A stretch of 64,000 nt of DNA from JAAYRQ01 sp035647235 (GTDB lineage Bacteria; Bacillota; Syntrophomonadia; Syntrophomonadales; Syntrophomonadaceae). The notes beneath the pieces are model-generated. The model was given only the letters and a program-made list of their open reading frames with translations. It made no database searches and had not been told where the DNA came from. This document shows positions 16,443 through 25,754 of the stretch, in pieces (position 1 is the first letter of the stretch; each line of letters begins with the position of its first letter). Position numbers and translations under genes: made by a program. The stretch lies in the NCBI GenBank assembly GCA_964514235.1, contig CAZEPV010000009.1:16076-80075 (forward strand). The letters are read 5' to 3'.

Positions 16443-17474
16443 CTATTTAGCCAACTCTCCTTTTAAGTAATCAATCACCTTGACTGGAGTGGGATTAATT
16501 CCATATTCTAAAGCTAAGTAAAGGCTCACATAATCCCCTAGATAAACCAATGAATAAAAACGAGCCAAAAAGGACTGACCTTCACTATTTACTTCCATTA
16601 TATTCTTTACTTTATCCTGCACGATATCCTTGGTGATTTCCATACGTTTTTTCACTTGCTCCCGATCAAATCGGTCTTTAAGAATTACTAGGCACATATT
16701 TTTGTAGATATTTTCAGCTGTTTCGAACCCGACAATCTCATTATGGTTTAATTCTGGAAAGAGATTATAGTAGGCAGGACATTTAGCATTTTCATTGATT
16801 TGGGCCTTCCACCTCAGGGCAGCCGCTGCAGATAAGCCGGAAGCACCCCAAATTACAGGTAAAGCGTGCTTTAATTTCGCAGCTATAAGGCGAGCCGTAT
16901 TTTCTGAAGGCTCTGCATCAGGATTAATACTTGATCTAAGTTTGGTCAAAACTAGATAAGTTTCTTCCAAATCAGCCTTTACTCCCTTTAAATATCCTAA
17001 CTTTTCCATAGCCAGGGCCAAAGGAGCAAATAAATATCCAGTTGCCGCCCGAGGAACTAAGCCGCTTGGAACCCTTAAGATCAGATTACCATTTTTTTGG
17101 GCTAAATCAGCCAGTTTTCCTCCACTTGTAATACAAATAATCTTGGCATCTTTGGCCTGTGCCTCTTGGTAAGCATTTATAGTTTCTTCTGTATTGCCCG
17201 AATAGCTTATGGCGAAAAATAAAGTTTTTTCGTTGACAAAAGCTGGGATGGTATAATCTCGGTTAACCATAATCGGAATGCTAGCACTCGTAGCCGCATA
17301 ATCTTTTAATATATCTCCACCAATAGCTGAACCACCTAAACCCGAAACTAAAATGTTAGAATAATCCTTGTGGTATTTATCTGCTACATTGATATCCATG
17401 TTTAGGCTCACTTTAAATTGTTCTGGCAATTCATATAAATAATCTATCATTTGTTCTGCCGTCATATTGGGCAT
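16443..17474 (-). CDS. Bifunctional phosphoglucose/phosphomannose isomerase (SIS domain)
   Basis: 343 residues. A SIS sugar-phosphate-binding fold is visible: VSGLGGSAIGGDILKD near residue 43, ISYSGNTEETINAY near residue 90, and CITSGGKLADLA near residue 114. LNHNEIVGFE near residue 232 carries the glutamate typical of the bifunctional family. These enzymes interconvert fructose-6-phosphate with glucose-6-phosphate and mannose-6-phosphate. It lies 24 bp downstream of a glucokinase gene, so the pair makes a hexose entry module. The terminator directly after it marks the end of this operon. Confidence 0.88.
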   Translation of the reverse strand: MPNMTAEQMIDYLYELPEQFKVSLNMDINVADKYHKDYSNILVSGLGGSAIGGDILKDYAATSASIPIMVNRDYTIPAFVNEKTLFFAISYSGNTEETINAYQEAQAKDAKIICITSGGKLADLAQKNGNLILRVPSGLVPRAATGYLFAPLALAMEKLGYLKGVKADLEETYLVLTKLRSSINPDAEPSENTARLIAAKLKHALPVIWGASGLSAAAALRWKAQINENAKCPAYYNLFPELNHNEIVGFETAENIYKNMCLVILKDRFDREQVKKRMEITKDIVQDKVKNIMEVNSEGQSFLARFYSLVYLGDYVSLYLALEYGINPTPVKVIDYLKGELAK

Positions 17475-17498
17475 CCTAAATTCCCCCTTATTTTAATT

Positions 17499-18431
17499 TT
17501 ATAGTAAGTAGGATTTCCTTACCACCCCTATACATCCATATAAACCAAGATCTCCTCCTAGCTTGGTAATTTTCAAGGATAGTCCCTTAGTATTTAGAGA
17601 AAAAGCGGAATTAATGACTTGTTTAGTCAGCTCATCTAACCATAAATCTTGTAAGCCCAGCATAGCTCCCCCACCTAAAACTATGCTTTGTGGGTTGAAA
17701 ATATTAACTAGATTAGCTACTCCTGTTGCCAAATACTCTAGCGCATTATCAAGTATGGCCTGGGCTAATAAATTTCCTTGCCGTGCTAATTCACCTACTT
17801 CTTTACTGCCTAGACCTTTGACATGGGCGGGAAATAAACCTTGTCTATAGGCATCTTGGGCAATAGCACTGCCTGAGGCTATAGTTTCTAAACATCCATA
17901 ACGTCCGCATCCACATATATTTCCTGATGGTTTGACTACCATATGGCCAAATTCGCCGGCCCCACCATCGGCTCCCCGATATAATTTTCCGTCTAAGATT
18001 AAGCCTGCACCTACACCCGTACTGACTGTAATATATATTAAATTTTCTTTATCCTCTTCCTCAAAATAATGGACTCCTAATGCTGCTACATTAGTATCCT
18101 TTTCTACCATAACTGGCCGCTTTAATCTTTTTTGCATTTCTTTTTCCAAAGCCACCCTATTCCAATTTAGGTTAGGGGAATTAAGGACTACCTTTTCCGG
18201 ATAAGATAAAGGGCCTGGACTAGCAATAACTATATTTTTTATTGGTCCCTTTTTTCCGTAATTATTAATCAGGTCAGTAATTATATGGGACATATTATCT
18301 AAAACCCGATTTAATCCTTGAAGGTGATTAGTAGGAAGAGTATTTTTATATAGTATATCCCCATCTAAAGTCGCTACACCGTATAAAATTTTTGTAGCCC
18401 CCAAATCAAGTCCGATTAATAATTCCTGCAC
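17499..18431 (-). CDS. glcK: ROK-family glucokinase
   Basis: 310 residues from a GTG start with an AGGAG ribosome binding site. The ATP loop GLDLGATKILYG lies at the N-terminus, VEKDTNVAALG near residue 105, a second phosphate loop VSTGVGAGLILDG near residue 138, and the zinc/ROK signature CGCGRYGCLET near residue 173. ROK glucokinases phosphorylate glucose; the sugar specificity of this one is inferred from the adjacent phosphoglucose isomerase. Upstream lies the terminator of the small membrane protein gene, so a promoter is expected in the short gap. Confidence 0.88.
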   Translation of the reverse strand: MQELLIGLDLGATKILYGVATLDGDILYKNTLPTNHLQGLNRVLDNMSHIITDLINNYGKKGPIKNIVIASPGPLSYPEKVVLNSPNLNWNRVALEKEMQKRLKRPVMVEKDTNVAALGVHYFEEEDKENLIYITVSTGVGAGLILDGKLYRGADGGAGEFGHMVVKPSGNICGCGRYGCLETIASGSAIAQDAYRQGLFPAHVKGLGSKEVGELARQGNLLAQAILDNALEYLATGVANLVNIFNPQSIVLGGGAMLGLQDLWLDELTKQVINSAFSLNTKGLSLKITKLGGDLGLYGCIGVVRKSYLL

Positions 18432-18450
18432 TTATATCCTCCATAAACAA

Positions 18451-18473
18451 AAGCCGAGCCTAATGCTCAGCTT
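18451..18473 (-). terminator. Terminator after the YvlD-like gene
   Basis: The inverted repeat AAGC-c-GAGC ... GCTC-a-GCTT has a 5-nt loop and is followed on the minus strand by TTTTGTTT. It lies between the 119-residue membrane protein gene and the glucokinase gene. Confidence 0.75.
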
Positions 18474-18498
18474 CAATATTACTTAATTTTAGTATACC

Positions 18499-18858
18499 CT
18501 AACGCAATCTAAAAGATTTGTCTTCCACAAAATAACTAATAATAAAACTAATAAGTGAAAATACAATAGCACTTAGGATAGCCCACCAAAAACTATCTAA
18601 ATCAAAACCTCTAATAGTAATATGGGTAATCCATAACATAAAACCATTTATAACAAAAGTAAAAAGTCCTAAAGATACAATATTAAGGGGTAAAGTTAAT
18701 AAAATTAATACTGGACGAATAATAGCATTAATAATACCTAAGAAAATTGAACCTACTATGGCAGCCCAAACTGTTAGGGTAAAACCAGGTAAGATAGCTG
18801 CAGTTAATAAAATTGCCAATATATTTAATAACCATCTTAGTAGCCAGCCACGAATCAT
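18499..18858 (-). CDS. Small four-helix membrane protein, YvlD / phage-holin-IV-like family
   Basis: 119 residues, almost entirely four hydrophobic helices (about 8-27, 32-50, 56-80, 88-110) with a short charged tail KSFRLR. The family signature is LGIINAIIRPVLILLTLPL followed by a GLFTFVINGFMLW helix. Proteins of this family (Bacillus YvlD) are of unknown function and occur singly or in stress-related operons. Despite the family name there is no phage context here. It lies between uvrC and a glucokinase with its own terminator. Confidence 0.8.
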   Translation of the reverse strand: MIRGWLLRWLLNILAILLTAAILPGFTLTVWAAIVGSIFLGIINAIIRPVLILLTLPLNIVSLGLFTFVINGFMLWITHITIRGFDLDSFWWAILSAIVFSLISFIISYFVEDKSFRLR

Positions 18859-18933
18859 ACAAATCCTCCCTTTCTTTTTTCCATTTTAGCATATTAATTA
18901 GTTTTTCCGTTTAATTTTCTAGAAAATTCTAGC

Positions 18934-20727
18934 TTAATTCCTAATTCCTCGAAAATAATTATATATATTCTCTGCTACGCTATTATTAAGGGCGGGAATA
19001 TTCTGTAGTTCCTCTATTGAGGCCTTTTTTATATTTGCAACCGAACCAAAATGGGCTAGTAGCTGCTTTTTCCTTTTCGGTCCTACTCCTTCGATATTGT
19101 CCAAGGCGGATATTCTAACTTTTTTACTTCTTAGCTGTCTATTATAGCCTAGGGCGAAACGATGGGCTTCATCCCTTAATCTCTGCAACAATCTTAGGGC
19201 TATATCATGGCGGGGTAATAATATAGGTTCACTAACCCCTGGCTGGTATATTTCTTCGTTTTTCTCGGCCAGACCAAAGACAGGAATATCTATCTGATTA
19301 TTTAGCAATACTTGGTGCACCGCATTCACTTGGCCTTTTCCCCCATCAATAATTATTAAATCGGGTTCAGGCAAAAAAGCAGGGTTACCTGCTTTTGCCG
19401 CCGCGAAACGGCGTTGTATAGTTTCACCGAGTGAAGCAGTATCATCATTAGCTTGATATTTCATTTTGAACCTACGGTAACGCTTTTTATCGGGCACACC
19501 ATCCGTAAACACCACCATGGAAGCAACAGTTTCCTCCCCACTCAGGTGGGAAACATCATAACATTCAATATGATTAGGGACTACTTCGAGGGCTAAAACT
19601 TGGCTCAGCTGTAGTAAAGCCTCCAAATTTTTAGCCGCCCTCTCTTCTTGTTCCTGCCATAGTAAACGGATATTTTCCTTGGCCATGTCTAGAACCTGCT
19701 TTTTATTCCCTCTTTGCGGTACTTTAATATCCACCATATGCCCCGTCTTTTCCCGCAGCCATGTTTTTAATAAATCTAATTCGGTCGGTAAATGGCCCAC
19801 GATTATTTCTGCGGGAATATCGTGGTTGTCATCATAATAGCGGTTAAAGAAAAAGTGTAAATCTTCAGCAGCATCTTCAACTAAACCGCGGTTTTGCCAA
19901 AAGGTATCCTTAGCTATAATTTTACCCGCCCTAATTTTAAAAACTAGGATTAAACTTTGCTTATCTCCCGTATGCATAGCAATTAAATCCAGGTTATAGG
20001 GAGAATCAAAACTAATCTTTTGTTCAGCCCCAAGTTTTTTAATACTTTCGATTTGGTCCCTGAAGCGGGCAGCTTTTTCGAATTCTAAATTCTTGGCAGC
20101 CTCCTGCATTTGTATTTCTTTTTCTTGGAGCAGCCCCCCTGAATTGCCAGCGAGAAAGTCGATTAATTCATCCACTATTTTTTTATATTCCTCTGGGGTA
20201 ACTTGGTTGGTGCAAGGGGCTAGGCATTTTTCTATATCCCTATTTAAACATGGCCTTTCCCGAGTCCGCAGGGTCTTACAAGTACGTAGCGGGAAAAGAT
20301 TAGTTAAGATTTTTACAGTTTCCTTTAAGGAACCCACTTCGGGATAAGGGCCAAAATATTTAGATACCCCATCCTTTTTTTCTCGGGTTATATAAATACG
20401 TGGAAATTCCTCGGCAGTAGTTATTTTAAGATAGGGGTAGGTCTTGTCATCACGCAATTGCATATTATAACGAGGCTGATAGGATTTGATTAAATTATTT
20501 TCTAGTATCAGGGCTTCTACCTCATTATTAGTAACTATATAGTCGAAATTAGCTACCCGTTTCATCATAAACTTAACCTTAGGGTGTAGCTTATCTAGGG
20601 CTTGAAAATACGAACGCATCCGATTACGTAGGGCTTTTGCTTTGCCAACATATATAATCTGTCCTTCCTTATCCTTGAATAAATAAACCCCAGGTTTTAA
20701 AGGTACACTTTTCAAACGCTCTCTCAA
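18934..20727 (-). CDS. uvrC: Excinuclease ABC subunit C
   Basis: 597 residues. The N-terminal GIY-YIG nuclease domain is visible (PGVYLFKDKEGQIIYVGKAK, about residues 12-31), followed by a cysteine cluster CKTLRTRERPCLNRDIEKC, the UVR motif around residue 210 (KNLEFEKAARFRDQI), the RNase H-like second nuclease domain (ECYDVSHLSGEETV near residue 390, LIIIDGGKGQVN) and C-terminal helix-hairpin-helix motifs (LDNIEGVGPKRKKQLLAHFG). With UvrA and UvrB it makes the dual incision in nucleotide excision repair. It is 64 bp from uvrA, with a terminator-like hairpin in between. Confidence 0.97.
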   Translation of the reverse strand: MRERLKSVPLKPGVYLFKDKEGQIIYVGKAKALRNRMRSYFQALDKLHPKVKFMMKRVANFDYIVTNNEVEALILENNLIKSYQPRYNMQLRDDKTYPYLKITTAEEFPRIYITREKKDGVSKYFGPYPEVGSLKETVKILTNLFPLRTCKTLRTRERPCLNRDIEKCLAPCTNQVTPEEYKKIVDELIDFLAGNSGGLLQEKEIQMQEAAKNLEFEKAARFRDQIESIKKLGAEQKISFDSPYNLDLIAMHTGDKQSLILVFKIRAGKIIAKDTFWQNRGLVEDAAEDLHFFFNRYYDDNHDIPAEIIVGHLPTELDLLKTWLREKTGHMVDIKVPQRGNKKQVLDMAKENIRLLWQEQEERAAKNLEALLQLSQVLALEVVPNHIECYDVSHLSGEETVASMVVFTDGVPDKKRYRRFKMKYQANDDTASLGETIQRRFAAAKAGNPAFLPEPDLIIIDGGKGQVNAVHQVLLNNQIDIPVFGLAEKNEEIYQPGVSEPILLPRHDIALRLLQRLRDEAHRFALGYNRQLRSKKVRISALDNIEGVGPKRKKQLLAHFGSVANIKKASIEELQNIPALNNSVAENIYNYFRGIRN

Positions 20728-20749
20728 ATAAATTCACCCCTTAATTAAA

Positions 20750-20774
20750 AGACAGGGGGACGTTTCACCTGTCT
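20750..20774 (-). terminator. Terminator-like hairpin between uvrA and uvrC
   Basis: The arms AGACAGG and CCTGTCT are separated by a loop of about 11 nt, and on the minus strand TTTTAATT follows. It may give partial termination after uvrA so that uvrC is expressed less. The adjacent sequence after the uvrA stop also shows weak 7-nt periodicity. Confidence 0.6.
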
Positions 20775-20791
20775 TGTCTTCCCTCCCCGCC

Positions 20792-23623
20792 TCATTCTTC
20801 ACCTAAAAGCGATTTGAGATATCTCCCCGTATAAGATTTTTCACATATCGCCACTTCTTCTGGGCTACCTGTAGCTACTATCTGCCCCCCATTTTCCCCG
20901 CCTTCGGGGCCTAAATCAATAATATGGTCTGCAGATTTGATTACATCAAGATTATGCTCAATAACTACTACTGTATTGCCCCCATCTACCAAACGATGCA
21001 AAACATTAAGCAAATGTTTAACATCATGCTTATGCAGACCAGTAGTAGGTTCATCGAGAATATACATGGTCCTGCCAGTATTCCTTTTAGCTAATTCCGT
21101 AGCCAATTTTACTCTTTGGGCTTCCCCACCCGATAGAGTCGGTGCAGGCTGCCCCAACCTAATATAGCCTAGGCCTACATCTTGCAAGACCTTTAACCTC
21201 CGATAAACCCGAGGAATATTTTCAAAAAATTCTACTCCCTCATCAACTGTCATAGCCAAAATATCTGCAATATTTTTTCCCCGATATTTAACTTCCAAGG
21301 TCTCCCGGTTATATCTTTGTCCCTTACATACTTCACAAGGTACATATACATCAGGCAAAAAGTGCATTTCTATTTTTATAATTCCATCACCCGAACAGGC
21401 TTCACACCTGCCACCCCGCACATTAAAGCTAAACCTACCTGGTTTATAGCCCCTCATACGTGATTCCTCTGTTTCAGAGAAAAGTTCCCTAATTCCGTCA
21501 AAGGTACCTGTATAGGTGGCTGGATTAGAACGGGGGGTACGCCCAATTGGTGATTGATCAATATTTATCACCTTATCTATAGCTGCACTATTTTCCAAAC
21601 CCTCATGTTTGCCAGGGCGATGCCGTCCCCTAGTTAAATTTTTCATTAGGCTAGGATACAATATATTTTGGACTAAGGTTGATTTACCAGAACCAGATAC
21701 CCCAGTAATTACTACCATTTGTCCTAGTGGTATAGCTACATCTATATTTTTCAGGTTATGCTCCTTAGCACCCTTAATTATTAGTTTTTCACCATTACCC
21801 ACCCGTCTTTTTTCGGGAATTAAAATATCCTTTTGCTTGGATAAATATTGTCCGGTTAGGGATTCCTCTACCTCCAAAATATCATTTAGTGAACCTTGGG
21901 CAACTATTTTTCCCCCATGTATCCCTGCCCCTGGTCCAATATCAATAATATGATCTGCACTAAGCATAGTATCTTCGTCATGTTCGACTACTATTACGGT
22001 GTTACCCAAATCCCTCAACCTTTGTAAAGTTGCTAGCAAGCGGTCATTATCCCGAGGATGAAGCCCAATACTGGGCTCATCTAGTACATATAAAACCCCT
22101 ACTAAACTAGAACCTACTTGGGTAGCTAATCTAATTCTTTGGGCCTCTCCACCCGATAAGGTGCCTGCAGCCCTATCTAAACTTAAATAATCTAGACCTA
22201 CATCAGCTAAAAAAGTTAACCTTTCCTCGATTTCTTTTACCACTTGCCTAGCAATGAAGGCATCCCTTTCCTCTAGTTCAAGGGCACGGAAAAATTGCAA
22301 GCTTTCTTTGACCGACATAGCTGTCACTTTATCAATGGAAATTCCTCCTACTAAGACCCAGAGGATTTCGGGTTTGAGCCTTTTGCCTCCACAAGTTTGG
22401 CAAACACTAGTAGTCATATATTTTTCGATTTCTTCTCGGGCAGCATCTGATTTAGTTTCCATATGCCTACGACTTAAATTGTTAATAACTCCTTCATAGG
22501 CAGTGCGAAAAGAATTAGTTTCCCCATAGGAATTAGTATAAGTTAGCTTAATTTCATTTTTTAAATCGCCGTATAGAATTTTGTTTATCTGCTTTTTGTT
22601 TAGTTCTTTCAAAGGCTTATCCAAGGGTATTTTATTAATTTCGGCCATACCAGCTAAGACTTGATTATAATAGGTATAAAAATTATTAGACCAAGGTATA
22701 ATGGCCCCATCTGCTAAACTCTTGTTCATATCTAAAACTAAATCGGGGTCTATTTCATGCCTTTCTCCCAAACCATCGCATTCTGAACAAGCTCCAAATG
22801 GGGAGTTAAAGGAAAACATCCGCGGACTTAACTCTGGTAAGCTAAAGCCGCATATTGGACAAGCAAATTCACGGCTAAAAGCTAGTTCTTCCTCTCCCTC
22901 TTCCTGCAGTAAAATTACATTCAGATTACCACCGCTAAGTTCAAAAGCTAGTTCGATAGATTCAGCTAGTCGGCTTCTTATGCCTTCTTTAATTACTAAA
23001 CGGTCAACAACTGCACTAATATCGTGTTTTTTGTTTTTTTCTAAGTTAATTTCTTCATCAGCTGTATATTCATAGCCATCAACTAAAACCCGCACAAAAC
23101 CATCGCGAAATAAATTAGCTAAGACTTTTTTATGTTCCCCTTTTTGTCCTCTAACAATGGGGGCTAAAATTTTAACCCGGCTTTTTTCCGGTAAATCCAA
23201 CAAGCTATCGACAACTTGGTCAATTGTCTGTTTACTTATCGGCTTATGGCAATCTGGGCAATGAGGTTTACCTATGCGGGCAAATAAAAGTCTCAAATAA
23301 TCGTAAATTTCCGTTACTGTCCCTACTGTAGAACGGGGATTATTTGAAGCTGCTTTTTGATCTATGGAAATTGAAGGGGACAGGCCTTCTATATAATCAA
23401 CATCGGGCTTGTCCATTTGCCCTAGAAATTGACGGGCATAGGTGGATAAAGACTCTACATAACGCCTTTGTCCTTCACTATAAATGGTATCAAAAGCTAA
23501 GCTAGATTTACCAGAACCCGAAACCCCCGTAAACACAATTAGCTTATCCCGAGGAATCTTAACATCTATATTTTTTAAATTATGCTCCCTTGCTCCTTTA
23601 ACTACAATAAAATCCTTATTCAT
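20792..23623 (-). CDS. uvrA: Excinuclease ABC subunit A
   Basis: 943 residues with two ABC ATPase modules. The first Walker A is GVSGSGKSSLAFDT near residue 33 and the second GVSGSGKSTLVQN near residue 640. Two ABC signatures (TLSGGEAQRIRLA, TLSGGEAQRVKLA) and zinc-finger cysteines (CPICGFSLPELSPRMFSFN; CEACSGDGIIKIEMHFLPD with CEVC) are present. UvrA finds DNA damage and loads UvrB. The gene follows uvrB by 137 bp, a spacer that holds a palindrome and a tandem repeat. Confidence 0.98.
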   Translation of the reverse strand: MNKDFIVVKGAREHNLKNIDVKIPRDKLIVFTGVSGSGKSSLAFDTIYSEGQRRYVESLSTYARQFLGQMDKPDVDYIEGLSPSISIDQKAASNNPRSTVGTVTEIYDYLRLLFARIGKPHCPDCHKPISKQTIDQVVDSLLDLPEKSRVKILAPIVRGQKGEHKKVLANLFRDGFVRVLVDGYEYTADEEINLEKNKKHDISAVVDRLVIKEGIRSRLAESIELAFELSGGNLNVILLQEEGEEELAFSREFACPICGFSLPELSPRMFSFNSPFGACSECDGLGERHEIDPDLVLDMNKSLADGAIIPWSNNFYTYYNQVLAGMAEINKIPLDKPLKELNKKQINKILYGDLKNEIKLTYTNSYGETNSFRTAYEGVINNLSRRHMETKSDAAREEIEKYMTTSVCQTCGGKRLKPEILWVLVGGISIDKVTAMSVKESLQFFRALELEERDAFIARQVVKEIEERLTFLADVGLDYLSLDRAAGTLSGGEAQRIRLATQVGSSLVGVLYVLDEPSIGLHPRDNDRLLATLQRLRDLGNTVIVVEHDEDTMLSADHIIDIGPGAGIHGGKIVAQGSLNDILEVEESLTGQYLSKQKDILIPEKRRVGNGEKLIIKGAKEHNLKNIDVAIPLGQMVVITGVSGSGKSTLVQNILYPSLMKNLTRGRHRPGKHEGLENSAAIDKVINIDQSPIGRTPRSNPATYTGTFDGIRELFSETEESRMRGYKPGRFSFNVRGGRCEACSGDGIIKIEMHFLPDVYVPCEVCKGQRYNRETLEVKYRGKNIADILAMTVDEGVEFFENIPRVYRRLKVLQDVGLGYIRLGQPAPTLSGGEAQRVKLATELAKRNTGRTMYILDEPTTGLHKHDVKHLLNVLHRLVDGGNTVVVIEHNLDVIKSADHIIDLGPEGGENGGQIVATGSPEEVAICEKSYTGRYLKSLLGEE

Positions 23624-23693
23624 AAAAAGATATCTCTCCTAATATTTATCATTAATAGGCCCTATATTTATATCAAGTATTCTTCTTTGCAAC

Positions 23694-23712
23694 GGGCGAC
23701 CACAGGTCGCCC
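23694..23712. repeat. GGGCGACC palindrome, part of a dispersed-type intergenic repeat
   Basis: The 8-bp perfect arms GGGCGACC and GGTCGCCC surround ACA. It is GC-rich in an AT-rich neighbourhood and has no T tract, so it is not a standard terminator. It lies directly next to the 7-bp repeat array at the uvrB end. Similar 'GTAGGGGCGACC' palindromes are known as dispersed repeats in several Clostridia (from memory). Confidence 0.6.
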
Positions 23713-23717
23713 CTACC

Positions 23718-23766
23718 TTCATCTTCTACGTTTTACGTTCTACATCTCAAGTCCCACGTCTCACCT
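23718..23766 (-). repeat. Tandem 7-bp repeat array overlapping the uvrB stop codon (7 units)
   Basis: On the minus strand the seven units in exact phase are AGGTGAG, ACGTGGG, ACTTGAG, ATGTAGA, ACGTAAA, ACGTAGA, AGATGAA. The first unit contains the uvrB TGA stop. The consensus ACGTGAR equals that of the array at the gpmI stop codon. Confidence 0.75.
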
Positions 23767-25749
23767 TCTCCGCCTAGCCTTCCTAGGCTTTTGCAATTCC
23801 CGTATCATATCCCGCAGACTCGCAGCTCGTTCGAATTCTAATTTTTCCGCTGCTTCTCGCATTTGGCTTTCCATTTCCTTTATTAAGCGATTTCTTTCCT
23901 CAGCGGGCATTTCTTGCAAATGCTTAATATCATATTCGCCTGCTTCTTCCGCAATGGTGGCTTCAATACTAGCGTGAACCGCCTTTTTAATAGTTTCAGG
24001 GGTTATATTATTAGCTGTATTATAATCGATCTGTTTTTGGCGGCGCCGATTTGTCTCTTCAATCGCCGCTTGCATAGAGGGGGTAATTCTATCCGCATAC
24101 ATGATTACTCGTCCCTCCACATTACGGGCTGCCCGTCCTGTAGTTTGGATTAGTGACCTAGTCGAACGCAGAAACCCCTCTTTATCGGCATCTAGTATAG
24201 CCACCATGGCCACTTCTGGTAAATCCAGCCCCTCTCTTAAGAGATTAATCCCAATCAAAACATCAAATTCACCCGTTCTGAGGTCCCTGAGAATCTCTAG
24301 CCTCTCTAAAGCATCAATATCAGAATGCATATATCTTACCTTTATATTGGCATCAGCCAAATAATCAGTTAAATCCTCTGCCATCCGTTTAGTTAGGGTA
24401 GTAACTAAAACCCGAAAGCCCTTATCGGCAACTTGTCTTATTTCCTCCATCAAGTCATCAATTTGGTTTTCAGTCGGACGCACTATAATTTTCGGGTCTA
24501 CTAAGCCAGTGGGCCTGATTATTTGTTCAGCAATTTGGCTACTTACTTCGATTTCATAGTCACCTGGAGTAGCACTGACATAAATCGTCTGCCTAGTTTT
24601 ATTTTCAAATTCCTCAAACCTCAAAGGCCGATTATCCAGGGCTGAGGGTAATCTAAAACCAAAATCAATTAAGTTTTGCTTTCTGGATCTATCCCCAGCA
24701 TACATACCCCGAATTTGCGGTATGCCTATATGTGATTCATCAATAAAAAGTAAAAAATCCTCTGGAAAGAAATCAATCAAGGTATAAGGGGGTTCACCAG
24801 CTTGTCTACCCGTAATGTAGCGGGAATAGTTTTCTATCCCTTTACAGTATCCCATTTCCTTAATCATTTCCAAATCATATCTAGTCCGCTGCTCTATCCG
24901 TTGGGCTTCTATTAGTTTGTCTGCATTTTTAAAAACCCTAATCTGCATTTCAAGTTCACGCTCAATTTCATCTGCAGCGGCTAACATCCTATCCCGTGTA
25001 GTTACAAAGTGTGAAGCAGGGAAAATCATAACATGCAACCTTTTACCGAAAATCTCACCCGTCAAAGGGTTAAACTCAACTATTCTGTCTATTTCATCAC
25101 CAAAAAACTCTATGCGCATGGCATTTTCCCCCGTAGAGGCTGGAAAAACCTCAACAATGTCGCCTCGCACTCGGAAATTACCGCGTTCGAAAGCCACATC
25201 ATTACGTTCGTATTGGTTGGCTACTAAGCTGCGTAGTAAATCATCCCGCCCTATTTCCATCCCTGGCCTCAAGGAAATCGCCATTTCATAGTAATCCTCG
25301 GGTGAACCCAAACCATAAATACAAGATACACTAGCAACAATAATTACGTCTTTTCTTTCGAGTAGTGAAGCAGTAGCTGAGTGCCTTAGTTTATCTATTT
25401 CATCATTAATTGAGGCATCTTTTTCTATATAAATATCAGAAGAAGGTACATAGGCTTCTGGTTGATAATAATCATAATAACTGATAAAGTATTCCACCGC
25501 ATTTTGGGGAAAAAACTGTTTAAATTCAGCATAAAGTTGTCCCGCTAATGTCTTGTTGGGTGCCATTACTAAAGCTGGCCTCTGGGTTTTTTCTATTATT
25601 TGGGCCATAGTATAAGTCTTACCTGAACCAGTCACTCCTAAAAGAGTCTGTCCACCCATGCCAGACCCAAGCCCTTTGACTATCTTTTTTATAGCATAAG
25701 GTTGGTCCCCAGTTGGTTTATATTCTGAATGTAGTACAAATTCATTCAT
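23761..25749 (-). CDS. uvrB: Excinuclease ABC subunit B
   Basis: 662 residues from the ATG at 25749 (AGGTG ribosome binding site at 6 nt); an in-frame GTG 9 bp upstream is possible. Helicase motifs: Walker A GVTGSGKTYT near residue 39, the beta-hairpin YYDYYQPEAYVP near residue 95, DESHIG (motif II) near residue 340, and motif VI QTTGRAARN near residue 542. A C-terminal UVR motif (KLEFERAASLRDMI) ends in an arginine-rich tail KARRRR. UvrB verifies damage and recruits UvrC. The stop codon lies inside a 7-bp tandem repeat. The start lies 5 bp from the stop of the upstream ATPase gene. Confidence 0.98.
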   Translation of the reverse strand: MNEFVLHSEYKPTGDQPYAIKKIVKGLGSGMGGQTLLGVTGSGKTYTMAQIIEKTQRPALVMAPNKTLAGQLYAEFKQFFPQNAVEYFISYYDYYQPEAYVPSSDIYIEKDASINDEIDKLRHSATASLLERKDVIIVASVSCIYGLGSPEDYYEMAISLRPGMEIGRDDLLRSLVANQYERNDVAFERGNFRVRGDIVEVFPASTGENAMRIEFFGDEIDRIVEFNPLTGEIFGKRLHVMIFPASHFVTTRDRMLAAADEIERELEMQIRVFKNADKLIEAQRIEQRTRYDLEMIKEMGYCKGIENYSRYITGRQAGEPPYTLIDFFPEDFLLFIDESHIGIPQIRGMYAGDRSRKQNLIDFGFRLPSALDNRPLRFEEFENKTRQTIYVSATPGDYEIEVSSQIAEQIIRPTGLVDPKIIVRPTENQIDDLMEEIRQVADKGFRVLVTTLTKRMAEDLTDYLADANIKVRYMHSDIDALERLEILRDLRTGEFDVLIGINLLREGLDLPEVAMVAILDADKEGFLRSTRSLIQTTGRAARNVEGRVIMYADRITPSMQAAIEETNRRRQKQIDYNTANNITPETIKKAVHASIEATIAEEAGEYDIKHLQEMPAEERNRLIKEMESQMREAAEKLEFERAASLRDMIRELQKPRKARRRR

Positions 25750-25754
25750 ATCTC

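Noticed and set aside
18499..18858. A prophage holin
   Set aside because: The protein belongs to a family with a holin-like name, but there is no lysin or other phage gene nearby, and YvlD relatives are chromosomal.
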